Below are positions 7,902 to 15,470 of a stretch of DNA of 32,460 bases, piece by piece. The stretch's first letter is position 1, and the number at the start of each line of letters is the position of its first letter. Below the pieces are notes generated by a model. The model made no database searches. It saw nothing but the letters and a program-made list of their open reading frames with translations, and was not told the DNA's origin. This stretch comes from Cyanobacteriota bacterium. GTDB taxonomy: Bacteria > Cyanobacteriota > Cyanobacteriia > PCC-6307 > Cyanobiaceae. The DNA lies in NCBI GenBank assembly GCA_026389315.1, contig JAPLIC010000055.1, positions 1 to 32,460 on the forward strand. Direction: 5' to 3'. The translations under genes and the position numbers were made by a program.

Positions 7902-8588
7902 TTAACCTCTCTGACGCGAGAACTCAAAGAAATTAAAATAAAAATAAGTGGATATTGCCAAAAAAAGCGTTGGAGTTGGTGGTGGAATATGCCAGAATTC
8001 GGTGATAAGCATCATCACTGTAGTCAGGATGCACTTGCTCATGGCTGTGCCGGTAATCAAAAAGAGCTCCTGGCGTTTTTGCGGCGATTGTCGGCGCTGA
8101 AATTGTTCTTTGCGAGCCAGGAAAGCAAGTATCCAGTAAAGGAGAGCAATTAAAATATAAACGAATGTACGGGCAGCCGTTAGGCCTCGGTCGGCTAAGA
8201 TTGGATAACTGCTGTAGTGAAGCAGTAGCTTCACCGAAAAATGGTTAACCAGATAATAGAAAGGCGGCACCAGGCTTGCGATGAACATCAGCAAGCTGCT
8301 GCTGATGGCAAAGAGTCTTAATTGGATCGCATCTCTCAGCAAAGTCTTGTGATAGGACCAAATGTCATAGAGGATTGTAAAAACTGCAAAATAACCGAGT
8401 AAAAGGGAACCAACACCAATGCCGAGCTCTGAAAAAGAGTGGGAATGCTGCTGGCACTCCCTGATGAGATCAAGAATAATTACTGGTAGTTCAATTACCA
8501 ATAAGGTGAGAATAATGGCATAGGTGCCATCAATCAGACCGATCCAGTTTTCGCCAGAGGACTGGCCAACAATTCGGCCCGCAATCAT
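7902..8588 (-). CDS. TMEM175-like (DUF1211) membrane protein
   Basis: This 228-residue protein has about six hydrophobic segments. The first contains IGLIDGTYAIILTLLVIEL, which parallels the FSDGVFAIxxTLLVL signature of TMEM175-type potassium channels; the usual FSD is LID here. Further segments lie near residues 60-80, 95-118, 140-160 and 180-215, with a basic loop (KEQFQRRQSPQKRQE) between the last two. The family forms K+ channels in membranes; whether this divergent member conducts is unknown. The ATG at 8588 has no clear Shine-Dalgarno sequence. The gene is AT-rich like the neighbouring devC remnant and divergent from the P-type ATPase, which suggests acquisition by transfer. The assignment rests mainly on the first helix and topology. 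Confidence 0.55.
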   Translation of the reverse strand: MIAGRIVGQSSGENWIGLIDGTYAIILTLLVIELPVIILDLIRECQQHSHSFSELGIGVGSLLLGYFAVFTILYDIWSYHKTLLRDAIQLRLFAISSSLLMFIASLVPPFYYLVNHFSVKLLLHYSSYPILADRGLTAARTFVYILIALLYWILAFLARKEQFQRRQSPQKRQELFLITGTAMSKCILTTVMMLITEFWHIPPPTPTLFLAISTYFYFNFFEFSRQRG

Positions 8589-8615
8589 GACAAATTTGTC
8601 TCAGGCTACACCCTA

Positions 8616-8639
8616 TCACTTACTGCATCACTTACTGCA
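8616..8639. repeat. 12-base tandem duplication in divergent intergenic region
   Basis: TCACTTACTGCA occurs twice in immediate succession, between the TMEM175-like gene and the ATPase gene. It lies where promoters for both genes would be expected and could be a regulator site or a slippage product. Confidence 0.8.
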
Positions 8640-8740
8640 ACTTTTCCATCGTAACAATGGCAATGGCGTCCCTGCTTGGCAGGTCAGACTGCTTACAGCC
8701 TCCTTGTCGATGGGGTTGGCTGGGCCCTACCAATGACGCC

Positions 8741-11167
8741 ATGACAAACATCCCAGCGATCTCAGGCTTGCGGCCCAGGCTGGCGAAACTAACCAGGGCT
8801 TGGCGCAGCTGGCTGGAGCCCACCAACCTGCTGTTGCTTGGCTGCAGCCTCATCTACGGCCTGATCGGCGAGCCGGTCGATGCCTTGATTCTGCTGATTT
8901 TTGTTGGCGTGATTGCGGGCCTTGATGCCCTGCAACAAAACCGCAGCCAGCGGGCCCTGGCCGAATTGGCCCGCCTCTCGGCGCCACGGGCCCACGTGCG
9001 GCGCGACGGTGTCGTCATCGAGGTGCCTGCTGAAGAGGTGCGGGTGGGGGATGCCCTGCGCCTGGAGGAGGGGGATCGGATTGCCGCCGATGCCAGCCTC
9101 AGCGAGGCCGTCGGTCTGTGGCTGGATGAATCGCTGCTGACCGGCGAATCCCTGCCCGTGGCACGCCAGCAGCCTGGCGAGCGCATCCTGGCGGGCTCCT
9201 TGGTGGCCAGTGGCCGCGGTTGGGCCGAGGTGACGGGGGTGCAGGGGGCCACGGAGTTGGGGCGGCTGGGCAGCAGCCTGGCCAGCGTTGAACCGCCGCT
9301 CACCCGGCTGCAACGCCACACGCGGCGACTTTCGAGCCGTTTGACCATTTGGGCCCTGGGGTTGTGCGCCAGCTTGGCGGTGTTGCAGGGGGGTCTCAGT
9401 GGCGATTGGCCCCGCGCCCTGTTGGCCGCCCTGGCCTTGGCCCTGGCGGTGTTGCCCAACGAAATCCCCGTGGTGTTGGCCCTGTTTCTGGCCCTGGGCG
9501 CCCTGCGCTTGGCCCGGATCGGCGTGCTGGCCCGCACTCCCTCAGCGGTGGAGAGCCTGGGTAGCGCCACCGTGCTGGCAGTCGACAAGACCGGCACCCT
9601 CACCCAGAACCGCATGGCGGTTCAGAACCTGCTCACCTGGCCGGCTCGCCAGCTCTGGCAGGCCGGCATGCCCCTGGCAGAACCTTTCCACCCCCTGTTG
9701 GAGTGGGCCGTGCTGGCCAGCCGCGGCGATCCGGTGGACGCGATGGAATTGGCCCTGCAACGCCTGGCCCAGGCCCACCTGCAAGGCAGCGACCATCTGC
9801 ACCCGGAATGGCCCCTGGAAAAGGACTATCCCCTGCAGAGCAATTTGCTGGTGTATTCCCAGCTCTGGCGCGATGGCCAAGGCAACTGGCAACTGGCCGC
9901 CAAGGGGGCGCCAGAAGCCATCGCCTCCCTCTGCCACCTGGAGGCGGATTCAAGGCAAGAGCTGCTGGCCGCCGCCGACAGCCTGGCCAGCCAGGGCCTG
10001 CGGGTGCTGGCGGTGGCCACCGGTGTGCAGGGGGTGCAGCTGCATGGGGGCCAAAGCGCCGCCAGCCGGGGAGAGCCTCCCGCCGATGTCCATGACTATC
10101 TGTTTGAGCCGGTGGGCTTGGTGGGCCTGGCGGATCCCCTGCGGGCCGATGTGCCCGAGGCGATCGCCATCGCCCGCCGCGCCGGCGTCAGGGTGGTGAT
10201 GATCACCGGCGATGGCCCGGTCACGGCCCGCTCCATCGCCGACCAGGCCGGCCTGCCCGATGGGCCCGTGCTCAGTGGCGCCGACCTGGAGGGCATGGCC
10301 CCCGAGCGCCTCAACGAACTGGTGGCCCGGGTGTCGGTGTTTGCCCGGGTGATGCCCCAGCAAAAATTGCAACTGGTGCGGGCCCTGCAGGCGGCCGGCG
10401 AGGTGGTGGCGATGACGGGCGATGGTGTCAACGACGCGCCGGCCCTCAAGGCCGCCGACATCGGGGTGGCCATGGGTAAGCGGGGCACGGCGGTGGCGCG
10501 GGAATCGGCCGATCTGGTGCTGCTTAATGACACCTTCATGGAACTGGTGCGGGCCCTGGGCCTGGGCCGCCGCGTCGCCGTCAATCTGAATCGGGCCCTT
10601 GGCTACACCCTCGCCATCCATATCCCCATCGCCGTTTTGGGCCTACTGCCATTGGTGCTCAACAACCAGCCCCTGATCCTGCTGCCGGTCCATATCGCCC
10701 TGCTGCATCTGGTCATCGATCCGGCCTGCACGGTGGTTTTTGAAGCCCTGCCGGCAACCGCCGACCAGATGCGCCAACCACCGCGCCCGCCGGAGGCGCC
10801 GCTGTTGGGTAAACCCCTGTGGCGGCGCGCCCTGCTGCAGGGGGGCCTGCTCAGCCTGGCGGCCCTGCTGCTGGTGTTCTGGGGGGCGGGCCAGGTGTCG
10901 CTGCAACGGATGCTGGTTTTCTCCCTGCTGTTGCTGGCCGGCGGCGGCTTGGTGTGGCTCAACGGCGATCGGCGCCGGCCGATCACGACCGTGGGGGCCC
11001 TCATCGGTTTGCAGCTCTGGCTGCTGTTGCTGGTATCCCCCGGGCTGGGTTCGTGGCTGGGCTTGGCACCCTTGGCGCCTGGCGCCATGGCCATGGTGGG
11101 CCTGGCAGCGGCGGCATCCCTGCTGCTGGCGGCTGGACTGGGCCCGATCACCGGCAGGGCCTGGTGA
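8741..11167 (+). CDS. Cation-transporting P-type ATPase
   Basis: This 808-residue pump (from the ATG at 8741) has all core P-type motifs. The actuator has LTGES (about 133-137), the phosphorylation loop is VDKTGTLT with D282, nucleotide-binding signatures include KGAPEA, and the hinge is TGDGVNDAPALKAADIG. Membrane helix 4 has PNEIP (239-243) where Ca2+-type relatives have PEGLP or PEEIP. The N-terminus is short: the usual cation-ATPase N-terminal domain is missing, and the protein starts just before the first helix pair (EPTNLLLLGC). The closest relatives appear to be the Ca2+/PMA-like subgroup, but the ion cannot be deduced. The frame is open 28 codons further upstream, to TTG- or ATG-type starts near 8657, without family support. 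It is convergent with the 944-residue gene. Confidence 0.88.
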   Translation: MTNIPAISGLRPRLAKLTRAWRSWLEPTNLLLLGCSLIYGLIGEPVDALILLIFVGVIAGLDALQQNRSQRALAELARLSAPRAHVRRDGVVIEVPAEEVRVGDALRLEEGDRIAADASLSEAVGLWLDESLLTGESLPVARQQPGERILAGSLVASGRGWAEVTGVQGATELGRLGSSLASVEPPLTRLQRHTRRLSSRLTIWALGLCASLAVLQGGLSGDWPRALLAALALALAVLPNEIPVVLALFLALGALRLARIGVLARTPSAVESLGSATVLAVDKTGTLTQNRMAVQNLLTWPARQLWQAGMPLAEPFHPLLEWAVLASRGDPVDAMELALQRLAQAHLQGSDHLHPEWPLEKDYPLQSNLLVYSQLWRDGQGNWQLAAKGAPEAIASLCHLEADSRQELLAAADSLASQGLRVLAVATGVQGVQLHGGQSAASRGEPPADVHDYLFEPVGLVGLADPLRADVPEAIAIARRAGVRVVMITGDGPVTARSIADQAGLPDGPVLSGADLEGMAPERLNELVARVSVFARVMPQQKLQLVRALQAAGEVVAMTGDGVNDAPALKAADIGVAMGKRGTAVARESADLVLLNDTFMELVRALGLGRRVAVNLNRALGYTLAIHIPIAVLGLLPLVLNNQPLILLPVHIALLHLVIDPACTVVFEALPATADQMRQPPRPPEAPLLGKPLWRRALLQGGLLSLAALLLVFWGAGQVSLQRMLVFSLLLLAGGGLVWLNGDRRRPITTVGALIGLQLWLLLLVSPGLGSWLGLAPLAPGAMAMVGLAAAASLLLAAGLGPITGRAW

Positions 11168-11199
11168 GCTTCGCTTCAGCCCTGGTGAGCTTTGCTTCA
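11161..11199. repeat. 18-base tandem duplication spanning two gene ends
   Basis: CTGGTGAGCTTYGCTTCA occurs at 11161-11178 and 11182-11199 (21-base period, one mismatch). The first copy contains the ATPase stop codon, and the second ends in the stop codon of the convergent gene. A local duplication at the 3' junction is the simplest reading. Confidence 0.85.
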
Positions 11200-14031
11200 A
11201 AAAGTCATCGGGGCCAGCGGCGCAATCGAGGGGTGGTCACCGCCCACCTGGTTGCTGCGAATGACCAGGGCCGAGGCGCCGTGATGCAGGAAAACCCGCA
11301 GCACCGTATCGCTGGCGAGGCGGGGCAGGAGCGTGCGCCAGCTCCCCAATCCCCGCACCAGGTTGTTGAGGGGGCGATCCTCCAGGCTGCTGCCCAGCAC
11401 GTACTCCTGCTGGCGCCAGTCCTCCCTCAGGCCGCCAAAGGGCAGCAGCACTTTCCGCAACTCCCGCTCGAGGCGGCCCAGGGCCTGCAGCCGGCGGGCC
11501 TGGTCGGGGTGGCGCCGTTGCCATTGGCCCAGAACCTCCGGGTCCAAGGCGGCGATTTCGGCCTGCAACTGGCGCAATGCCGCAAACAGGGCTTGGTTGG
11601 AATCCTGGGAGCAGTTGTTGGCGGGGCCCACAAACGTCGCCCCCGTGCCATCACCGAGGCGATAGCGAGCCATCATCGCCGCCAACTGCCCCTCGAAGCC
11701 ATCGAGGGGAGAGCGCTCCTGCTCGCCGATGCGATACGGGCAGGTGAAGGGTGGGAAACGCACCAGGATGTCGGCCACCGGCCGCAGCCCCAGCCAGCCC
11801 CATTGGCGGTCGCCCAGGTAGCGCCAGCGGTCGTGGGCACCGGAGATCAGCCCCTCAGGGTTGTGGGCGTAAACCTGGCGGTATTGCACGGCCACGGAAA
11901 GTTCAGCGGCAAGGGGCTCGATTTCCAGCTCGGCGAAGCCGTAGGCGAAATGGCCCAGGGAGCGTCCGAACAACAAGCCGGCCTCCTGCTGTTCGCCGCC
12001 AATGCCGCCAAAGACATGCAGCACCAAAACCCTGTCGCCCGCTTGCCATTCGGCCAGGAGTTCGGCCGGCTTGGCCCGGCGGCCGCTGATCAGCACCGAA
12101 GAGGTGGTGCCCGCCAACAGCTGCTGCCAGGCCTCCCGCTTGGCATAGCGCCAGCCCTCCTGGGGGGCGGGCAGGATGCGCTCGGGGGCGAAGCGGATCA
12201 TGCTGCGCGGCACCAGGGATTGGACCACAAAGGCCCCCTCGCCATCGGGCACGCCGCTGACGTACCAACCGTCGTCGTTGGGCCGGCTGCGCTCGATTCC
12301 CACAGCGGTGGTCGGCAGCTGCCCCCCGCCCAAGGCCACCGGGGTCGGCAGCCGCACCACAAAGGGCTCGCCTTCAAAGCGGCGCCGCTGCCTGCAATAA
12401 GGCCGCACTTGCCATTTCTCCTGGCCCAGGGGAGCGATGAAGCGCACCAGCGCCAGGGCCAGGCCCGTGGTCTGCAGCGGTTCGGCCTGCACTTCCAGGC
12501 CCACGCCCTCCAGGCCGACGCCCAGGCGATCCTGGCGCACCTGCACCGGACCCCGCAGCCGCACCAGCTGGTCGTCCCGGGGGCGGGAGCCGGCCAGGGA
12601 TTCCAGGGGTGTGACCTGGCGCCAACCTTCCAATCGCAGCGGATGGATGGCACCACGCTCCCAACTGGCCAGCGCCGCATCGCTGAGGTGCACGTCCATG
12701 GCCAACGGGATCAGGGGCTTGGCCCTCCAGTCGAGCCTGATCCGGCGGCCCACCAAGGAGCCCCAGGGATCGGGGGCCTGCAGCACTTCGAAGCCCACAC
12801 CAGCGTCGCGATGTTGGGGATCGGGCAGCACCAGCCGGCCGATCCATTCGTCCAGGGGCCGCAATGCCGCTGAGGGCAGAGGCAGGGTGTCACGGGCTGG
12901 GTTGATCTGGTGCCAGGGATTGCTGCCGAAGCGCTCGTAATTGCTTGGGCCGGGTACGGGCGGCGCGGTACCGCCCAGGCGGCCGGTGAGGATGGCGCTG
13001 ACCAGATCCAGCGTCTGCCGCATCGGCGTGCGGCCATCGCTCAAGCTGACCTGGGTGTCAAAGATGCCTCCCGGCAGCTCATGGCCCACCTGCCCCAGGG
13101 AGATCAGGGTGACCTTGCCGCGGCGCCGGGCCCGGTTCCAGTACGACAACGCCATGGCACGCCAGCGGCCTGGAAAGACCACCGGTCCGATCCGCTCGAC
13201 AGGATCGAGCTCTCCCACCAGGTGAAACAGGTGATCGGCGTCTAGAAAGGCATTGCCGCCCGAAAACACCCCCGCCAGCGAAATCACCTCCACGGGTGCT
13301 GCCACCAGGCGGCGCAGGTGCGGCAGGGCGCCGAGGGCAATCTGGCCCCCACCGCTGAAGCCCATCAGGGTCACCGGCGTGCGGCTGGCCAGGGGGTAGC
13401 CGTTGGCCAGCAGGCTGTCGGCAATCACCTTGGCGGTGCCGCGGTTGTAAATGGGCCCATAGCGCGGGTCGGCTGATACCGCCACCACCGCCAGGTTGCG
13501 CAGGTTGATGATGGCCCCTAACAAAGAGCGGGGACGTCGCAGGCGCAGCCAATCCACCCAACGCCAAAACGTCGCCACCCAATTGCCTTCGGTGATCGGT
13601 TGATTGACCACCGAATAGGGCATGATGCCCCGGATGATGGCAATGTCGGCCGGGAGATTTGCGGCCAGTCGGCGCAGAAAATCCTCCCCTTCGGGCTGGG
13701 CTTCGAGGGAGGCCTGACCGATGCCATCGAGATACACCACCCAGCGTTTAATCCGGTCCGTGGTTGCCGTGGTGGCGAGTTGGCCGATGTTGTCTGTGGG
13801 TCCCATCTCCTCGCCGTACCAGCCAGCCCACCAGCCCATGGCTTCAAGGGGGGCGAAAAAGCCGACGACCAGCACAAGCACCAGGGCGATGCCGGCCAGA
13901 TCAACCGCCATCCCGAAGCTGCGATGCAGGGCCCGATAGGCCAGATGCAGAAGCAACCCGCTGCCAGGTAGCAGCGCCAGCCCTGCCACCAGCAGCAGCC
14001 CTTTCCAACGCCAAGCCCGTGACCTGGCCAT
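11197..14031 (-). CDS. Large membrane-anchored hydrolase-like / Abi (CAAX)-like protein
   Basis: This 944-residue protein has two N-terminal hydrophobic helices (about 10-30 and 40-62). An alpha/beta-hydrolase-like region follows (RWVVYLDGIGQ near 97, IIRGIMPYS near 132) with a nucleophile-elbow-like GFSGGGQ at 224-230. The second half (about 450-944) resembles cyanobacterial proteins annotated as predicted Abi (CAAX) family proteases, including the segment FVGPANNCSQDSNQAL; I recall this from family knowledge and cannot verify it here. In other cyanobacteria the two halves seem to occur separately, so this may be a fusion. The ATG at 14031 abuts the stop of the upstream membrane protein gene, so the pair is an operon. 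The enzymatic activity is unproven. Confidence 0.7.
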   Translation of the reverse strand: MARSRAWRWKGLLLVAGLALLPGSGLLLHLAYRALHRSFGMAVDLAGIALVLVLVVGFFAPLEAMGWWAGWYGEEMGPTDNIGQLATTATTDRIKRWVVYLDGIGQASLEAQPEGEDFLRRLAANLPADIAIIRGIMPYSVVNQPITEGNWVATFWRWVDWLRLRRPRSLLGAIINLRNLAVVAVSADPRYGPIYNRGTAKVIADSLLANGYPLASRTPVTLMGFSGGGQIALGALPHLRRLVAAPVEVISLAGVFSGGNAFLDADHLFHLVGELDPVERIGPVVFPGRWRAMALSYWNRARRRGKVTLISLGQVGHELPGGIFDTQVSLSDGRTPMRQTLDLVSAILTGRLGGTAPPVPGPSNYERFGSNPWHQINPARDTLPLPSAALRPLDEWIGRLVLPDPQHRDAGVGFEVLQAPDPWGSLVGRRIRLDWRAKPLIPLAMDVHLSDAALASWERGAIHPLRLEGWRQVTPLESLAGSRPRDDQLVRLRGPVQVRQDRLGVGLEGVGLEVQAEPLQTTGLALALVRFIAPLGQEKWQVRPYCRQRRRFEGEPFVVRLPTPVALGGGQLPTTAVGIERSRPNDDGWYVSGVPDGEGAFVVQSLVPRSMIRFAPERILPAPQEGWRYAKREAWQQLLAGTTSSVLISGRRAKPAELLAEWQAGDRVLVLHVFGGIGGEQQEAGLLFGRSLGHFAYGFAELEIEPLAAELSVAVQYRQVYAHNPEGLISGAHDRWRYLGDRQWGWLGLRPVADILVRFPPFTCPYRIGEQERSPLDGFEGQLAAMMARYRLGDGTGATFVGPANNCSQDSNQALFAALRQLQAEIAALDPEVLGQWQRRHPDQARRLQALGRLERELRKVLLPFGGLREDWRQQEYVLGSSLEDRPLNNLVRGLGSWRTLLPRLASDTVLRVFLHHGASALVIRSNQVGGDHPSIAPLAPMTF

Positions 14032-14697
14032 TTAACGACGGCCCGGCGGGGCCGGTGGCGACGACTCGTCGGCCAGGAATTGGCGCAGCTGTCGCTTTTC
14101 CCGCAGCACCGGTGTGCCTGCGGCCCGATCAAGTAGCCAATGGCCAAGGCGCATCACCGGCAGACCGGCACTGCGCTGCAAGACATGCATCACGAACCAG
14201 CCGGCCACCAGGGCGCTGAAGACGCTCCACGGGGCCAGGCCCGTGACGCCCACCAGGCCCACCACAAAGGCGATGGCGGTCCAGAACGAGAGCAGGTTCA
14301 GCCAAGGGACACCGAGGTAGGGCAGGGCCCCCAGAAAGGCCAACAACCTGGGGGCATGGGCCACCCCGAGGGCACGGATCACAGGCATCGGCGTGATTGG
14401 ATAAGCAAACAGCAACCGGATCACCAACCAGGTGCTCAGGGCCCAGGCCAGAAACCCCAGCAAAAACAGTACGGCCTCCACCACGAGGCAGAGGGCAAAA
14501 CGCAGGGGCCGCACCCGATTGACAAACAAAATGAAGGCCTGGCCGATGGCCTGGGAGAACCCGGCCAGCAGGGCGATCCAGACGCCCACGGCCCCAAACG
14601 GGCCTGCATGGTGAACATCGCGGAAGGCCTCGGCCTGCAGCCGCAGGGCACCCCCGACCACGGTGCTGAAAGGAGCCAGCGAATCGCTCAACGCCAT
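14032..14697 (-). CDS. Polytopic membrane protein, possibly Yip1-like
   Basis: From the ATG at 14697 this is a 221-residue protein with five to six hydrophobic segments and a short basic tail (REKRQLRQFLADE). The layout of an amphipathic start (MALSDSLAPFSTVVGGALRLQ) followed by clustered helices recalls Yip1-domain proteins, but no diagnostic motif is visible. The frame is open 64 codons upstream, but that part is low-complexity and overlaps nothing conserved, so I prefer the internal ATG. The stop is immediately followed by the ATG of the 944-residue protein, implying coupled expression and perhaps a membrane complex. Confidence 0.65.
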   Translation of the reverse strand: MALSDSLAPFSTVVGGALRLQAEAFRDVHHAGPFGAVGVWIALLAGFSQAIGQAFILFVNRVRPLRFALCLVVEAVLFLLGFLAWALSTWLVIRLLFAYPITPMPVIRALGVAHAPRLLAFLGALPYLGVPWLNLLSFWTAIAFVVGLVGVTGLAPWSVFSALVAGWFVMHVLQRSAGLPVMRLGHWLLDRAAGTPVLREKRQLRQFLADESSPPAPPGRR

Positions 14698-14833
14698 GGT
14701 TGGGATCGGGACCAGGCCGGTGGCGAGGGCACAGATCCGGCGGCGAATCGGCCAATCATGCACGCAACCGGCGCCCCCGGGCCAGCTCGCGGCATCGGCA
14801 GGTCTGGTGCTGTCCGGCAAGCCCTGGATCCAA

Positions 14834-15112
14834 TCAGGCCGGCTGATCGGGGTTGGGAGCCACAGGAGAGCGGGGTAGGGCCGCAGCAATCATGGCGGCC
14901 GTCACGGGGATGGTCTCCAGTTCGTCGGCGTTGTCCAGGTAAGCCTCAAAGGAGCGGTAGCGCAGAATGCGGGGGTTGGCTGCACCGCTGGCGCAGGCGG
15001 CATCCCAGTCCCCATCCTCGGGTTTCACGGCGCTGTAGGCCAACAAGGCTTCCTGCAGATCGCCACCGTCGCCGATGCCCTCACCGTGCCAGAGGGCTTC
15101 GAAAAAGGCCAT
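14834..15112 (-). CDS. Small conserved-looking protein of unknown function
   Basis: A 92-residue acidic protein beginning MAFFEALWHGEGIGDGG. It contains YRSFEAYLDNADELE and has no signal peptide or membrane segment. The ATG at 15112 is chosen; a TTG two codons earlier (15118) is possible. Codon use fits the genome and the frame is not a shadow of another gene. It resembles small conserved hypothetical proteins of picocyanobacteria, but I do not know a function. It lies 136 bases upstream of the membrane protein gene on the same strand and might share its transcript. Confidence 0.6.
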   Translation of the reverse strand: MAFFEALWHGEGIGDGGDLQEALLAYSAVKPEDGDWDAACASGAANPRILRYRSFEAYLDNADELETIPVTAAMIAAALPRSPVAPNPDQPA

Positions 15113-15201
15113 GCTCAAAATCGGCAGCTGGAAAGCGGGTCCTAGACCCCGATCAGCTTAAGGGGCTGCGGCATGCTGGAAGCCCCGCCGCTGCAACAGC
15201 G

Positions 15202-15417
15202 ATGAGCCTCGATCAAGCCAGAGCCTTTCTGGCGCGCATGCAAAATGAGCCGGCCCTCAAGCAGCAGACCCTGGCCGCCGCCACCGCCGATGATGTGGCC
15301 CAAATTGCCTGCAAATTAGGCTATGAATTCTCGGGCGACGAACTGCTACGGCTCTCAGGTCAGCGGGTTGGCAGGGTCACCGTGAGCAAGCAGGATATTC
15401 CCGGTGAGTACAATTAA
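15202..15417 (+). CDS. Nif11-like peptide
   Basis: This 71-residue protein has the Nif11-like helix pattern: MSLDQARAFLARMQNEPAL, then ALKQQ, then ADDVAQIACKLGYEFSGDEL. Nif11 domains occur in small cyanobacterial proteins and as leaders of ribosomally made peptides such as prochlorosins. Here there is no double-glycine cleavage site and no Cys-rich core. The only cysteine is in the Nif11 helix, and the protein ends in SKQDIPGEYN. It is therefore more likely a stand-alone Nif11 protein than a lanthipeptide precursor. The frame is open far upstream on this strand, but that part is antisense to other genes; the ATG at 15202 matches the family start. It lies 53 bases upstream of the Mg2+ ATPase gene in the same direction, so cotranscription is possible. 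Confidence 0.75.
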   Translation: MSLDQARAFLARMQNEPALKQQTLAAATADDVAQIACKLGYEFSGDELLRLSGQRVGRVTVSKQDIPGEYN

Positions 15418-15470
15418 ATCTGGGCATCGGATAGACAATCCTTAGGTGCGCACCGCTGGGGCCCTGGACC

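Noticed and set aside
10819..12873. Long plus-strand frame across the ATPase end and the 944-residue gene
   Set aside because: It crosses two convergent real genes, and its product is Ala/Gly/Gln-rich without recognisable motifs.
15418..15470. Mg2+-sensing riboswitch before mgtA
   Set aside because: Only 53 bases separate the Nif11 stop from mgtA, with no strong folded element visible.
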